Below are positions 51,603-61,873 of a stretch of 64,000 bases of DNA, one piece after another. The translations under genes were made by a program, and so were the position numbers. The DNA comes from an uncultured Fibrobacter sp. (lineage in GTDB: Bacteria > Fibrobacterota > Fibrobacteria > Fibrobacterales > Fibrobacteraceae). The stretch is taken from assembly GCF_947305105.1 (NCBI RefSeq), contig NZ_CAMZCS010000005.1:62001-126000 (forward strand), in the 5' to 3' direction. The notes below the pieces were generated by a model. That model had not been told where the DNA came from and ran no database searches. It saw only the letters and a list, made by a program, of their open reading frames with translations. Position 1 is the stretch's first letter. The number at the start of each line of letters is the position of its first letter.

Positions 51603-53056
51603 TATTCCTTCGCGAGCTTGTCGAGGATCTGGTTCACGAGGCCCGGGTTGGCCTTGCCGCCGGACTTGCGCATGGTCATACCGACCAAGAAGCCCTTCAG
51701 CGCAACCTTGCCAGCCTTGAATTCGGCGAACTGGGCAGCGTTCTCGGCACACACGGCGCGGACAACTTCTTCGATGGCGCCGGTGTCGGTCACCTGCACG
51801 AGGCCCTTTTCCTTCACGATGGCTTCGGGATCCTTGCCGGTTTCGAACATCTCGGCGAAGACCGTCTTAGCAATCTTACCGTTGATGGTGTTATCGGCAA
51901 TCAGGTTCACGAGCTTGCAGAGGTCTTCGGGCTTGATCTTGAGGGCAGAAAGACCACCTTCGAGTTCCTTCACCTTGGCGAGGAGTTCGGTAATCACCCA
52001 GTTGGCGAGCACCTTGCCGTTCTTGCAGTTCTTGGCGGCGGTGTCGTACCATTCGCTCACGTCGCGGTCTTCGGTCAGCACCATGGCGTCGTATTCGGAA
52101 ACACCAAAGTCGTCCATGAAGCGCTTGCGGCGGGCATCCGGCAGTTCCGGAAGCGTGCGGCGGATTTCTTCCACGAAGGCCGGGTCGGTCACGAGGCGGA
52201 CCATGTCCGGTTCCGGGAAGTACTTATAGTCGTGGGCGTCTTCCTTGCTGCGGATGACGATGGTCTTGTCCGCGTTGGGGTCGTAACGCTTGGTGCACTG
52301 TTCCACTTCCTTGCCGGCGTCGAGCGTCGAGGCCTGCAAGTTCATTTCGCAGTAGAGAGCCTTTTCGAGGTTCGTAAAGCTGTTCAGGTTCTTGATTTCG
52401 GCGCGGATACCGAACGGAGCGTCTTCGCTGGCACGCAGAGAAATGTTGCCGTCGCAGCGCATGTTGCCGTTTTCCATGTTGGCGTTGGAAACGCGCGTGT
52501 ATTCGAGAGTCTGCTTGATTTTCTTCAAAACGAGCACGGCTTCTTCGGGGCTACGGATATCCGGTTCGGTAACGATTTCGCAGAGCGGGGTGCCGCAACG
52601 GTTCGCGTCAAAATGGGAATCGGTCGGGCTCATGTCGTGGATGAGCTTACCGGCGTCTTCTTCCATGTGGATACGGGTAATGCCCACGCGCTTCTTGGTG
52701 CCGTCTTCCTTGACGATTTCGAGCCAGCCGTTCTTGCAAATCGGGTGGTCGTACACCGGAAGTCCGCCCGTCTGGGTAATCTGGTAGCCCTTCGGCAGGT
52801 CCGGGTAGAAGTAGTTCTTGCGGGTCCACATCGCATTCAGGTCGATTTCGCAGTTCAGGGCAAGGCCCAGGCGAATCGCGTATTCCACCGCCTTCTTGTT
52901 CGGAACGGGCATGGCACCCGGCATACCGAGGCAAACAGGGCAAACGTGCTTGTTCGGGGTCGTATTCACTTCGATTTCGCAGCCGCAGAACATCTTCGTC
53001 TTAGTTGCGAGCTGGCAATGGATTTCGAGACCGATAACAGGACAATAGTTGGACAT
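51602..53056 (-). CDS. gatB: Asp-tRNA(Asn)/Glu-tRNA(Gln) amidotransferase subunit B
   Basis: A 484-aa kinase/tRNA-recognition subunit of GatCAB, which amidates mischarged Glu-tRNA-Gln or Asp-tRNA-Asn. Hallmarks are VIGLEIHCQLAT, the zinc site with C-G-C and CPVCLGMPGAMPVPN, QITQTGGLPVYDHP, GKLIHDM and DFNRxGTPL-like FDANRCGTPLCEIVTEPD, RCDGNISLR, and the C-terminal YqeY-like domain. Start MSNYCPVIGLEIH fits homologues. gatA and gatC are not adjacent. Heptamer arrays flank both ends. Confidence 0.97.
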   Translation of the reverse strand: MSNYCPVIGLEIHCQLATKTKMFCGCEIEVNTTPNKHVCPVCLGMPGAMPVPNKKAVEYAIRLGLALNCEIDLNAMWTRKNYFYPDLPKGYQITQTGGLPVYDHPICKNGWLEIVKEDGTKKRVGITRIHMEEDAGKLIHDMSPTDSHFDANRCGTPLCEIVTEPDIRSPEEAVLVLKKIKQTLEYTRVSNANMENGNMRCDGNISLRASEDAPFGIRAEIKNLNSFTNLEKALYCEMNLQASTLDAGKEVEQCTKRYDPNADKTIVIRSKEDAHDYKYFPEPDMVRLVTDPAFVEEIRRTLPELPDARRKRFMDDFGVSEYDAMVLTEDRDVSEWYDTAAKNCKNGKVLANWVITELLAKVKELEGGLSALKIKPEDLCKLVNLIADNTINGKIAKTVFAEMFETGKDPEAIVKEKGLVQVTDTGAIEEVVRAVCAENAAQFAEFKAGKVALKGFLVGMTMRKSGGKANPGLVNQILDKLAKE

Positions 53057-53093
53057 AAAAACTCCGTAATTTTACGGGGAAAAGATAAAAAAA

Positions 53094-53135
53094 AGTAGGA
53101 AGTAGGAAGTAGAAAGTAGGAAGGATTTAGGGGTT
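53094..53135. repeat. Heptamer array upstream of gatB
   Basis: AGTAGGA, AGTAGGA, AGTAGAA, AGTAGGA, AGGATTT, AGGGGTT in register; TAG at 53096, 53103, 53110, 53117. Confidence 0.8.
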
Positions 53136-53180
53136 ATTATTGCAATTCCCAAAGAGAAGTCTGTTTGTGATTTGGGATTT

Positions 53181-53963
53181 TTATTGCTGGCTGCAATTTT
53201 CTAAAGCCATGGCACGTTTTTTATCGTATTCAATCAAGGTTTCTGGGCAATGTTTGTTACGGTTAAAACCTCTTCTACACTTGACTCTTTTTAAGGCTAT
53301 ATCGAATTTGCCAAAGACAATGCTATCCATATCCTCTCTACGCATAAGGCTGTCTAAAATACGTCGAATCTCTTTCTTATACGATAAAGAATCAAAACGA
53401 TTTGCACACGGACAAGTTTCATCGCAAATTTCAAGAACAAATCTAGCGAAAGTCGTACTGTCCATAATGTAGTTCGAGCGTAGAATAAATTCATCACCCG
53501 CTGCAAGGCAGGCCCTGCCACACGCATTGACGGGAATGATATTTTCAAAGGGACGGCAGGATTTTTCACATTCGTCTGCAAGAATGCGCACTTTCATATG
53601 CACGCGCACATTTTGGTCATCTAGAGAATCGCCTTCTTGATCAAGAATCTTCGCAGCGTAGCATGCGCGATAGCATTCGTCGACAGAATGCAAGGTCTGA
53701 ATGCGAGGCGGTTCCTCTTTCTCTTCTTTCCCCTCAATTTGCGGATTAAGTTTCTTTATTCGTTCACGTTCCTCGATTTGTTTTAGCGCACGTTCCCGCA
53801 AGCGATTTTTCGACTCTTCCGACATTACAAACTTCCCCTTTGGGGGTGCAGATTGTTCTGTCTGCAGCAAATTCTGTGTTTCTTTTTTTTCATCGGAACA
53901 GCCAACGGACAGCATGGCAAATAAAGCCACACAAAAAAGAATAATGCGCATAATCCTGTTCAT
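53181..53963 (-). CDS. Cys-rich predicted lipoprotein, unknown
   Basis: A 260-aa lipoprotein. Signal with MRIILFCVALFAML and lipobox SVGC; a charged Lys/Glu-rich region (about 25-90), then a domain with at least twelve cysteines in a repeated C-x3-C pattern: DECYRACYAAK, DECEKSCRPF, NACGRACLAAG, EICDETCPCAN. The spacing suggests tandem disulfide-bonded helical hairpins. GGGGGT precedes the ATG at 53961-53963; an upstream ATG at 53981 is less likely. The family is not recognised. Confidence 0.65.
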   Translation of the reverse strand: MNRIMRIILFCVALFAMLSVGCSDEKKETQNLLQTEQSAPPKGKFVMSEESKNRLRERALKQIEERERIKKLNPQIEGKEEKEEPPRIQTLHSVDECYRACYAAKILDQEGDSLDDQNVRVHMKVRILADECEKSCRPFENIIPVNACGRACLAAGDEFILRSNYIMDSTTFARFVLEICDETCPCANRFDSLSYKKEIRRILDSLMRREDMDSIVFGKFDIALKRVKCRRGFNRNKHCPETLIEYDKKRAMALENCSQQ

Positions 53964-54039
53964 CAAGTTACCCCCAATCATTTTTATATAAAATAGAATT
54001 CTATAACTTTGATATTATAGTTTTCAGCTTAGAAATGCA

Positions 54040-54060
54040 AGTAAATAGTGGTTAGGAATA
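54040..54060. repeat. Short heptamer array
   Basis: AGTAAAT, AGTGGTT, AGGAATA, ending 2 nt before the PIN gene stop. Confidence 0.5.
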
Positions 54061-54062
54061 TG

Positions 54063-54512
54063 CTACACTTCGTCCAACGTCACGACGAGGGCATCGGTTG
54101 CGTCACGGAAGTTTGCGCATTCGGTGAGGATGCAGTCGGCGCCGTTCACGAACGCGGTCGCAAGGCGCAGGGACTCCGCCTCGGTAATCTTGTGGTTCGT
54201 CTTCTGCGAGGCGGCATAGAGTTCGGCGGCCTTTACAGAAACCTCGGCATCTACCGGGCACACCTTCACGTTCGCAGAATGTTCGAAGAACTCGCGGTAC
54301 TGCCGGGCAAGCACGCCTTCGTTCGCAGCGAACGCCTTCTGGCTAATCTCGAACAAGGTAACGGACGATACCAGAACTTGCATGTTCTTCTCGTACACCA
54401 TGTCAAGCACGCCCGACACCGCCGGATAAAAGTCCGGGTGCATCTGCAACAGCCGGACCAGCGGTCCAGAATCAAGGAACAGTATCCGGCTTTGCTCGAT
54501 GGAATTTATCAT
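54063..54512 (-). CDS. PIN-domain protein (VapC-like)
   Basis: A 149-aa predicted Mg-dependent RNase-like PIN protein. The first acidic site is in RILFLDSGPLVRLL, the second in VTLFEISQKA, and the later region has TEAESLRLATAFVNGADCIL and TECANFRD, where PIN proteins usually have T-N-D-x-x-F; the acid is Glu here. The ATG overlaps the stop of the upstream gene (ATGA), so it is translationally coupled to a secreted protein, and no VapB-like antitoxin is present. The coupling argues against a simple toxin-antitoxin locus. Confidence 0.72.
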   Translation of the reverse strand: MINSIEQSRILFLDSGPLVRLLQMHPDFYPAVSGVLDMVYEKNMQVLVSSVTLFEISQKAFAANEGVLARQYREFFEHSANVKVCPVDAEVSVKAAELYAASQKTNHKITEAESLRLATAFVNGADCILTECANFRDATDALVVTLDEV

Positions 54513-55561
54513 TCGTAGATTTCCATGTAAGCGATATCTTCGCGCATACCGGCGCGGACCATCTTGAGGCGTTCGGCCTTCGGGTAGAAATACCAAATCA
54601 TCCACTCGCCACTCATGTCGGTGCGCTTGGTCTTGATGGCAATGGGCTTTTCACCTTTGTAGTAATCGCGTTTGTGCGGAATCATGTGCTCGAACGGACG
54701 ATAAGTGTGGACTTCCTCGCCTGCCTGGCGTTCGACAAAACCGTTGCCGTCCTTGCTCCAGGTGATAGTGATAACGCCGTTGTCGTCCTTCACCTTTTCG
54801 CAACTGTCAAAGCCGCTACCACACCAGAAGTACTTCTTGAACTTGAACTTCTGCTCGGGCATTTCAAATACTTCGGCTTTGCGGGCATTGCCTTTGTATG
54901 TGGGGTACTCGCCTTCGAGTTTGTACTTGCCCACATTGTATTCATAACAACCGCGCTGTGCGACTTTCACCTTGCGGTTATTGACAGCGATGTCGATATT
55001 GCAACCTTCCTCGTGGTAGGACAACCGCGCATGCCCGTTGCTCTCTTGGATTTCCAGATTACCCATCTCGATTTCTGAACGTTCAGTCACAGGGCCGTTC
55101 TGGATAATCACGTCGAACCGCTTGGGATTGTTCGGAGACTTTCTCAAGAAGACACTGCCAGTGGCAGACGCATATTCGCCACTGAGGTCCTTCGCCTCTT
55201 GCAAGAATCGGGCGAGTTCGGCACGTTTCACAAACACCTTTCCGTGTTTGCAATCAATGGGAACAAAGGGCGGCGGGTTCTTGGGATCGCGGGGACGCCA
55301 GGAAATATAACGCTTGGTCACATTCTGGATTTTCTTCTTTCCGTTCTTGCCGATAACTTCGCGACGTTCTTTCTCTATACGGACACGTTTGACCGAATCC
55401 TTCGGAATAGGCAATTCCGTAATCCAGTCCGACATGGAAAGTGTACCCACAGGTTTACTTTCGTCAACTTCTTTGCCGTTCTTCTTATAGACATTCAAAG
55501 TTTCTTGTCCAAAACAACATGCACAACCCAATGTGACCAGAATTGCAAGTAAAATTTTCAA
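54509..55561 (-). CDS. Exported protein, unknown, coupled to PIN gene
   Basis: A 350-aa protein with a signal peptide (KILLAILVTLGCACCFGQ) and a mature part rich in charged and aromatic residues: SDWITELPIP, YISWRPRDPKNPPPF, KHGKVFVKRAELARFLQE, then two paired-Cys segments (EEGCNIDIAV and YFWCGSGFDSCEK) and a C-terminal SGEWMIWYFYPKAER. TTG at 55561 is chosen for its AGAGGCGG site and signal peptide; two ATGs lie 11 and 13 codons upstream. I recognise no domain. Confidence 0.6.
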   Translation of the reverse strand: MKILLAILVTLGCACCFGQETLNVYKKNGKEVDESKPVGTLSMSDWITELPIPKDSVKRVRIEKERREVIGKNGKKKIQNVTKRYISWRPRDPKNPPPFVPIDCKHGKVFVKRAELARFLQEAKDLSGEYASATGSVFLRKSPNNPKRFDVIIQNGPVTERSEIEMGNLEIQESNGHARLSYHEEGCNIDIAVNNRKVKVAQRGCYEYNVGKYKLEGEYPTYKGNARKAEVFEMPEQKFKFKKYFWCGSGFDSCEKVKDDNGVITITWSKDGNGFVERQAGEEVHTYRPFEHMIPHKRDYYKGEKPIAIKTKRTDMSGEWMIWYFYPKAERLKMVRAGMREDIAYMEIYE

Positions 55562-55708
55562 AATTCCGCCTCTTCGAACAAAAAAACACACCATTTTCAA
55601 AAAAAAGGTAATATTTTAAACCTACTTGGTAACAATATTTTTATAATTCTAATTGAATTTTACAATTGGAACATTCGTAAAATGCCATCCACAAAAGGAG
55701 ATTGTGTC

Positions 55709-57322
55709 ATGAAGAAAATTTTCCTAGCATCCTGCATGCTGGCAGCATCCGTGTTTGCCGCACCGCAGGCTGCTGCTAATGCTAATGCTGCACCTGCAGC
55801 AGCTCCGGCTGCTGCCGCTCCCGCCGCTGCACCGGCCAAGCCAGCTCCTGCTGCTGCACCTGCAAAGGACGCGAAGGCTGCTCCGGCTGCCGAAGCCGCC
55901 AAGCCCGCTGCAGCACCTGCAGCCGCTCCTGCCGCACCGGCCAAGGACGCAAAGGCAGAACCGGCCAAGCCCGCAGCCGCTCCCGCCGCTCCGGCCAAGG
56001 ACGCGAAGGCAGAACCGGCTAAGCCCGAAGCTGCAAAGCCTGCCGAACAGGCTGCCGCTCCTGCCGCTGCACCGGCTGACACAACAAAGGCCGCTCCCGC
56101 CGAAGAAGCAAAGCCGGCAGAAGCTGCCGCAGCTCCCGTAGCCGCACCGGCTGACTCCGCAAAGGCCGAACCCGCAGCCGAAGTCGCTGCAAGCGACACT
56201 GCAAAGGCTGCTCCGACCGAAGCCGAAATTGCCGCCAACACCGACGAACAGGGATTCATCTCCGCTCCGGATCAGCAGGATCAGCCCAAGAAGAAAAAAC
56301 GCCGCAAAAAGAAAAAACTCGTTGAAAACGCCGTCATCTCGACGGACAAGGCCGAATTCGGCATTCTCGCTGACTTCGAATTGAGCGCCGAAAAGGTGTT
56401 CTGGAATAGCGAAGACGACACCAACAACGACAACCTCGAAACATGGCAGGGCGAAGCCAACTTCGCTATCCTCGCCGAAGGTGAGAACTTCAAGGGCAAG
56501 TTGGCCGTCGCCTTCTACCCGGGTGACCTCAGGGACGAAAACTTCGGTGGCAAGGACGCCAAGCAAGAAGCCCTCCGCAACAACGAAAACGGCACCCTGG
56601 ACGACTACTTCTCCCTCGACGAAGCTTGGGCCTACCAGAGCACCGACTTGTTCAACTTCAAGGTCGGTCGTTGGGACAACACCGACAAGAACGGTGACTA
56701 CTTCGGTGGTTACATCGATGGCTACCTGGCTGGATTCCTTTCCACCCAGAAGTCCGAGAACCAGTTGCAGTTCGGCATCTCCCCGACAGACAACATGGAC
56801 TTCACCCTTGCCTTCATCAGCCAAGCTGTGAACCTGGATAACGGCGACCTCCGTGCTGCCTTCAATTTCCACGGTCTCGAAGGCCTGAGCGAACTGAAGA
56901 TCCAGCTCGCCTACCGCAGCAACCTCTTCGACAAGGTGTATGACTCCGACTCCAAGGTCAAGCACAACACTTCGTTGAAGGCAAGCCTCCCGCTCGTCAA
57001 GAACGCCGTGAGCCTCTTTGCCGAAGCTGCTCTGCTTGACATTTCCAGCGACGACGACATGGTCATCCCGGTGACGGGTGGTTTCCTGTTCCAGACCAAG
57101 GTTGTTGACCGCATCATCCTCGAAGCAGAATACATCGGCGACCGTCAGGATCATCCTGAATACTGGGGTATCAAGAATCCGAAGCACATCAAGGACGTGC
57201 TCGGTGCCCTCTACCTCGAAAAGGCCTTCACCGACCGCTTCAGCCTGTCCGCTGGTTTCCACAGCTTCGGCTGCACCAAGGACTTCGCCCTTTCCGGCAA
57301 CCTGATTGGTCGAATCAACTAA
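55709..57322 (+). CDS. Outer-membrane barrel protein with Ala/Pro/Lys-rich linker
   Basis: A 537-aa exported protein. Signal peptide MKKIFLASCMLAASVFA; residues about 20-180 are almost pure Ala/Pro/Lys/Glu with PAKDAKAEPAKP-type repeats; a basic patch KKKKRRKKKK (about 200-210) follows; residues about 220-537 have alternating amphipathic strands typical of a porin (GILADFELSAEKVFW, EGENFKGKLAVAFYP, FNFKVGRWDNTDKNG, LEAEYIGDRQDHPEYWG) and a C-terminal strand. The linker may span or bind peptidoglycan. GGAG precedes the ATG. A strong terminator follows. Probably abundant, given its biased codons. Confidence 0.75.
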   Translation: MKKIFLASCMLAASVFAAPQAAANANAAPAAAPAAAAPAAAPAKPAPAAAPAKDAKAAPAAEAAKPAAAPAAAPAAPAKDAKAEPAKPAAAPAAPAKDAKAEPAKPEAAKPAEQAAAPAAAPADTTKAAPAEEAKPAEAAAAPVAAPADSAKAEPAAEVAASDTAKAAPTEAEIAANTDEQGFISAPDQQDQPKKKKRRKKKKLVENAVISTDKAEFGILADFELSAEKVFWNSEDDTNNDNLETWQGEANFAILAEGENFKGKLAVAFYPGDLRDENFGGKDAKQEALRNNENGTLDDYFSLDEAWAYQSTDLFNFKVGRWDNTDKNGDYFGGYIDGYLAGFLSTQKSENQLQFGISPTDNMDFTLAFISQAVNLDNGDLRAAFNFHGLEGLSELKIQLAYRSNLFDKVYDSDSKVKHNTSLKASLPLVKNAVSLFAEAALLDISSDDDMVIPVTGGFLFQTKVVDRIILEAEYIGDRQDHPEYWGIKNPKHIKDVLGALYLEKAFTDRFSLSAGFHSFGCTKDFALSGNLIGRIN

Positions 57323-57342
57323 TCGTTTGAGTATAAACAAAC

Positions 57343-57374
57343 AAGGCTCCCGAGCGGGGGCCTTCTTTTTATTT
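57343..57374 (+). terminator. Terminator of the outer-membrane barrel gene
   Basis: AAGGCTCCC-GAGC-GGGGGCCTT followed by CTTTTTATTTT; one G.U pair. Confidence 0.8.
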
Positions 57375-57412
57375 TACAAATAAAGTGTTTAGCGTTTTAG
57401 TGGCAACCGGAA

Positions 57413-57610
57413 TCAGAAACCTTTGCGTTCCAAATCTAGCAGTAGCGCCTGAAGCGATTCCTCGACAGAGGCACGGAAGCTGGTAGAGCCGAGGCTGCAA
57501 CTTGCGACAACGTCGTTACCGGAAGAGATTCGTATTACATCAAAGCCGTTTTCGGATGAAAAACAGACGGACAAACCTTTATTCAAAGCTTTTTCTAGCA
57601 AATCGCGCAT
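57413..57610 (-). CDS. Small hypothetical protein (65 aa)
   Basis: A 65-aa protein, MRDLLEKALNKGLSVCFSS to LLLDLERKGF, predicted alpha/beta with no membrane segment. An excellent ribosome-binding site (AAAGGAG, 5 nt spacing) and balanced codon use support it as real. It stands alone between a terminator and the divergent TatD gene. No family recognised. Confidence 0.65.
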   Translation of the reverse strand: MRDLLEKALNKGLSVCFSSENGFDVIRISSGNDVVASCSLGSTSFRASVEESLQALLLDLERKGF

Positions 57611-57742
57611 AGCGACTCCTTTAATGATGTGGTCGGAATAAACCTAGGTTGGCGAACCAACAAGTTTAAACTAGGCTTTTTTGATTCAAAAAACAAGCAA
57701 TTATTTTTAATTATCCAAGTTTTCTATGTATTTTAAGCTATC

Positions 57743-58480
57743 ATGCTCGATTTTCACATTCATTTAGCACGGCTCCCCCACCCAAAGCAACTGACGCAAT
57801 TGCTTTATAGCGGGGATTACGGCTTTATCGCCATCGCTTGCGAGCCGTGGGAATGGGAAAGTACTGCCAACCTGAAAAAAGAATTATCCACAGATAATAA
57901 GCCGTTCAAAACGTCTTACGGGATCCACCCCATGATAGCGACCCAGGTTTCCGAAGCCGATTTCGAACAGCTCAAGGGGTACCTGGAGGCAGATGGGGCT
58001 GCATCCGTCGGTGAGTGCGGGCTGGACCGACGTTACCCGGGATACGGAGAAAACGGCGTGCAAGAGGCTGTGTTCAAAAGGCAAATTGAACTTGCAAAGG
58101 AGTTTGGCAGAGACCTGCAAATCCACTGCGTAGGTGACTACGGCAGAGTTGTCGCATTGCTCAAGGCGGCAAAGTTTTCAGACCCGGCAAATCCGGTGCC
58201 AAGGCCAGTGTTCCACCGGTTTGGCGGCGACGCGGGTATTGTGCGGGCGGCCCTCCCGATGGGGGCGATTTTCAGCCTGCATGCGGACAGTTTCAAGAAA
58301 AAGTCGACGCTCGCGGCCATTCCCCTGATTCCGGCGGAGAGCATGCGGTTCGAGACCGACGCCGACGAGACGACATTCGCGGGCAACGCTACGGTAGAAT
58401 ACAGCGTGGAACAAGCCGTCCAAACGCTCAAGGAGCGCTGGCTTGCTACGAAATCCCTTTGGGAAAAACTTAGAGTTTAG
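57743..58480 (+). CDS. TatD-family metal-dependent hydrolase
   Basis: A 245-aa TIM-barrel hydrolase of the TatD (DNase-like) family. Metal ligands are visible in the N-terminal DFHIHL (His5, His7), the GEIGLD-type VGECGLDRRY (about 91-100), IHCVGDYG, HRFGG and the final FETDAD. It is somewhat shorter than typical TatD (about 260). No Shine-Dalgarno precedes the ATG. Its 3' end overlaps mfd by 11 bp in convergent orientation. Confidence 0.82.
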   Translation: MLDFHIHLARLPHPKQLTQLLYSGDYGFIAIACEPWEWESTANLKKELSTDNKPFKTSYGIHPMIATQVSEADFEQLKGYLEADGAASVGECGLDRRYPGYGENGVQEAVFKRQIELAKEFGRDLQIHCVGDYGRVVALLKAAKFSDPANPVPRPVFHRFGGDAGIVRAALPMGAIFSLHADSFKKKSTLAAIPLIPAESMRFETDADETTFAGNATVEYSVEQAVQTLKERWLATKSLWEKLRV

Positions 58481-61400
58481 CGGGAGTCGTCTCGATAGCG
58501 GCAAAAGCGCGGAACGCTTCGAGCGTCTTTTCGGCGTAGATATTGGGCGTGCCGTTGCCGAGTTCAATGACAGCTTGCATGGGCGTGCTGCCGAGGATGC
58601 GGATGGGGAACGGGCAAAGCGAAGTCATCTCCGAAACGACGCGCAAGTCGGGAGGCGGGAACTCCGCGAATGTCGCAGCGAGCATTCCCTTGCGCTGCAC
58701 CAAGCCCTGAATGCGCAGGCGCCCTGCCAAAAGCCCGATTTCGGTGACAGCGAGGAGCATCTTCGTAGCGGCGGGCAGTGGGCCGAAGCGGTCCACAAGT
58801 TCTTGCGATATACTGTCGACCTCGGCAGTGGAACGGGTGCGCGAGATGCGCTGGTAAAGCGAGATACGCGTAAGCCCATCCTGGATGTAGTCTTCAGGGA
58901 GGAAGGCGTCCACGCCCAGTTCCACGCGAGGCTGGATAGGCTTGTCGAGCGGGCTCCCACCGCGAAGGGCCTCGACGGCCTCCTTGACCAAACGGACATA
59001 CGTTTCGAAACCGACTTCGGCGATAAAGCCGTGCTGCTCCTGGCCCAGAAGGTTGCCGGCTCCGCGGATTTCGAGATCGCGCATGGCGAGCTGGTAACCG
59101 CTGCCGAGGTCGGTGAACTGCTCGAGGGCCTTTAGGCGGGTCATAGATTCCTGCGAGATCTCGCCGCGGGCAGGGATGACGAGCAAAGCCTTCGCGAGCA
59201 CGCTGCTGCGCCCGACGCGGCCGCGCATCTGGTAGAGCTGGCTGATGCCGAAATGGTGCGCATTGACAATGATAATTGTGTTCGCGTTGGGCACGTCGAG
59301 GCCGGACTCGATGATGCTCGTGCTCACGAGGACATCGAACTTGCGGCTGAGGAAGGCATCCATCACGCGTTCCAAGTCGTGGTCGTCCATCTGGCCGTGC
59401 GCGACGGCGATGCGGGCCTGCGGCACCAGGGCCTCGATTTCTTCGGCCAACGTATAAATCGTCTGCACGCGGTCGTTCACGATGAACACTTGTCCGCCAC
59501 GGGCCAGTTCATCGAGGATGGCATTTTTGATAACTTCATCGTCGCGCTTTAAAAGGACGGTCTCGACGGGCAGGCGGTTCACGGGAGGCGTGTTGATAAG
59601 CGAGATATCGCGGACGCCGGTCATGCTCAGGTGAAGCGAGCGCGGGATCGGGGTGGCGCTCATGCTGAGCGTGTCGACGGCGAGACGCAGCTCGCGGAGC
59701 TTTTCCTTCTGCTTCACGCCGAATTTCTGTTCTTCGTCGATGATGAGGAGGCCCAAGTCCTTGAACTCGTTCTTGGCCGAGAGCAGCGCGTGTGTACCGA
59801 TGACGATGTCGACTTTGCCCTCGCTCACGCGCTTGAGGATTTCCTTCTTTTCCTTGGGGCTCTTGTAGCGGTTGACGAGCGCGATGTTCACGGCAGGGAA
59901 AGCGGCAAAGCGGTCGCAGAAATTCTCGTAGTGCTGGGCGGCGAGGATAGTCGTCGGCACGAGGACGGCCACCTGTTTCTTGGCAAGGATGCACTTGAAG
60001 GCGGCGCGCATGGCGACTTCCGTCTTGCCGAACCCGACGTCGCCGCAGATGAGGCGGTCCATGGGCTTGCGGGCTTCCATGTCACGCTTGATGTCGTCGG
60101 TCGCCTTGACCTGGTCCGGAGTGGGGTCGTACTCGAAGGCGTCCTCGAATTCCTTCTGGAACTTGCCATCGGGCGGGAAGCCGAAACCTTCCACGAGTTC
60201 GCGGCGGGCATAAAGGTCCACAAGTTCGCGCGCAATCTGCACGACCTTCTGCTTCATGCGCTTTTTCTTGTTTTCCCAATTCTTGGAACCCAGGCGATCG
60301 AGCTTGAGCGGGTTATCTTGCGGGGAGTCGACCTTCTCTATCTTCTGGAGGTCGGCCACGGGGAACTTGAGGCGGTCGCCGCCCTCGTATTCGAGCAGGG
60401 CGCAGTCAACAAGGCCTCCGTTCACTTCTACACGGACAAGTCCCAGATAACGGCCGATGCCGTGATCCTCGTGGGCAACAAAATCCCCGCGGTTCAGCGA
60501 TTCCACCATCAAGGCACCAGAGACGGAGCTTGCTATCTTGCGCTTGCGAGCCTTGTTGGGATGGCGGTTGAAAATTCGCGTTTCGGTCAAGAAGGCGACC
60601 TTGTCGTCTTCGAGCCAGAAACCTTCCGAAATGTTGCCGACAAAGTAACCTTCAATGGGAAGGTCCTCGAAATAGTGTTCCAGGCGAGTCAGGCCGCCCT
60701 GCGTCGGTGCGACCACGTAGACTCGCCCACCACGGGCGTAAAAATCTTCGATTTCTTTTGCAACGGCGTCGGTTCCGGTCGAGGAAAAGTCCTGCTTTTT
60801 GAGGTTCACCTTGAACCAGTTTGACGCATCGGCCTCGACGTTGGTCATATCGAGGCACGGGCGCAGGGCGAAATTCGCAGAAAGTTCGCCCATCTTGAAC
60901 CAGAACGCATTCGGGGGAGAAATCTCGGCCACGAGGCCACGTGCGCCCTCGTAGGCGGCCTCGTAAGCAAGGTGCATCTTGCTCGCCGTCTCCGAAAGCA
61001 CGGAAAGTTCCTCGAACACAAGCGCTGCGCGAGGCAAATAATCCAAAAGGCTCGACGTGAGTGGCTGGTAACGGTCCCTACGCCACCAGATGTCGTGTAC
61101 GGCATCCCCCATCAGGGCCGCTTCGCGTTCCGGAATCGTGAACTCGCCCATCGGGAACAGGTCAACAAACTTTTTCTCTTCTACAGAGCGCTGGCTGAAG
61201 ATGTCGAAGGAACGGATGGATTCCACCTCGTCGCCAAAAAACTCAATACGGATGGGGTGCGGATACAAAAGGCAGTTCACATCCACGATGCAGCCGCGAA
61301 TGGAGAACTCGCCCACCCCGCTCACCACGGGCTGTTCGATGAACCCATGATCCAGGAACCACGGCCTGAGCTTGGAGGGTTCAAAAACATCCCCCACCTT

Positions 61401-61826
61401 TATGCGGAAAACGTTTTCCAGCACAGTTCCCGGCTTCGGGAGTTTCGCAAGCAGGGCATCCAAGGGGCAAACGACAACGAACGGGCGGTCGTTACGGCCG
61501 ATATCGCGGAAAAACTTGAGGCGTTCTTCGAGCACACCCTCGAACGGAACCTTGGACTCATAAGGCTTGAGCCCAAGTGAAGGGAAAAATCGGACAAATT
61601 CCTCGCCCACAAGGCTTTCGAGGTTCTCGACCCAGACCTCGGCGCTCCGGTAGTCCTTCGCGACAACGAGCACGGGCTCTGGGCGCTTCAGGAAACGGCT
61701 CGCGACCGCCATGGCAAGCATGGGGACGCTCGCTCCGCACACATGCAGCGAACCGGAATCCACGCCATCGAAAAGCGCAATGGACCCGCTAGCCGACTCC
61801 TGAAGAAATTCCGATAAAGTTTCCAT
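58470..61826 (-). CDS. mfd: Transcription-repair coupling factor
   Basis: An 1118-aa DNA translocase that removes stalled RNA polymerase and recruits UvrA. The UvrB-like N-terminal module covers about 1-330, the CarD-like RNAP-interacting domain includes [18 protein letters not shown] (about 445-465), the helicase has Walker [11 protein letters not shown] (about 594-603), [21 protein letters not shown] and the TRG-like [11 protein letters not shown], then QMRGRVGRS and the C-terminal TRCF domain. Slightly shorter than E. coli Mfd. ATG at 61824-61826. Confidence 0.97.
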   Translation of the reverse strand: METLSEFLQESASGSIALFDGVDSGSLHVCGASVPMLAMAVASRFLKRPEPVLVVAKDYRSAEVWVENLESLVGEEFVRFFPSLGLKPYESKVPFEGVLEERLKFFRDIGRNDRPFVVVCPLDALLAKLPKPGTVLENVFRIKVGDVFEPSKLRPWFLDHGFIEQPVVSGVGEFSIRGCIVDVNCLLYPHPIRIEFFGDEVESIRSFDIFSQRSVEEKKFVDLFPMGEFTIPEREAALMGDAVHDIWWRRDRYQPLTSSLLDYLPRAALVFEELSVLSETASKMHLAYEAAYEGARGLVAEISPPNAFWFKMGELSANFALRPCLDMTNVEADASNWFKVNLKKQDFSSTGTDAVAKEIEDFYARGGRVYVVAPTQGGLTRLEHYFEDLPIEGYFVGNISEGFWLEDDKVAFLTETRIFNRHPNKARKRKIASSVSGALMVESLNRGDFVAHEDHGIGRYLGLVRVEVNGGLVDCALLEYEGGDRLKFPVADLQKIEKVDSPQDNPLKLDRLGSKNWENKKKRMKQKVVQIARELVDLYARRELVEGFGFPPDGKFQKEFEDAFEYDPTPDQVKATDDIKRDMEARKPMDRLICGDVGFGKTEVAMRAAFKCILAKKQVAVLVPTTILAAQHYENFCDRFAAFPAVNIALVNRYKSPKEKKEILKRVSEGKVDIVIGTHALLSAKNEFKDLGLLIIDEEQKFGVKQKEKLRELRLAVDTLSMSATPIPRSLHLSMTGVRDISLINTPPVNRLPVETVLLKRDDEVIKNAILDELARGGQVFIVNDRVQTIYTLAEEIEALVPQARIAVAHGQMDDHDLERVMDAFLSRKFDVLVSTSIIESGLDVPNANTIIIVNAHHFGISQLYQMRGRVGRSSVLAKALLVIPARGEISQESMTRLKALEQFTDLGSGYQLAMRDLEIRGAGNLLGQEQHGFIAEVGFETYVRLVKEAVEALRGGSPLDKPIQPRVELGVDAFLPEDYIQDGLTRISLYQRISRTRSTAEVDSISQELVDRFGPLPAATKMLLAVTEIGLLAGRLRIQGLVQRKGMLAATFAEFPPPDLRVVSEMTSLCPFPIRILGSTPMQAVIELGNGTPNIYAEKTLEAFRAFAAIETTPAKL

Positions 61827-61836
61827 AAAAGACCAA

Positions 61837-61873
61837 ACTAAAAACCGGCCCCGAGACTTCGGAGCCGGTTTTC
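61837..61873 (-). terminator. tRNA-Lys terminator
   Basis: On the minus strand AAAACCGGCTCCGA pairs with TCGGGGCCGGTTTTT (one mismatch), directly after the tRNA and before mfd. Confidence 0.8.
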
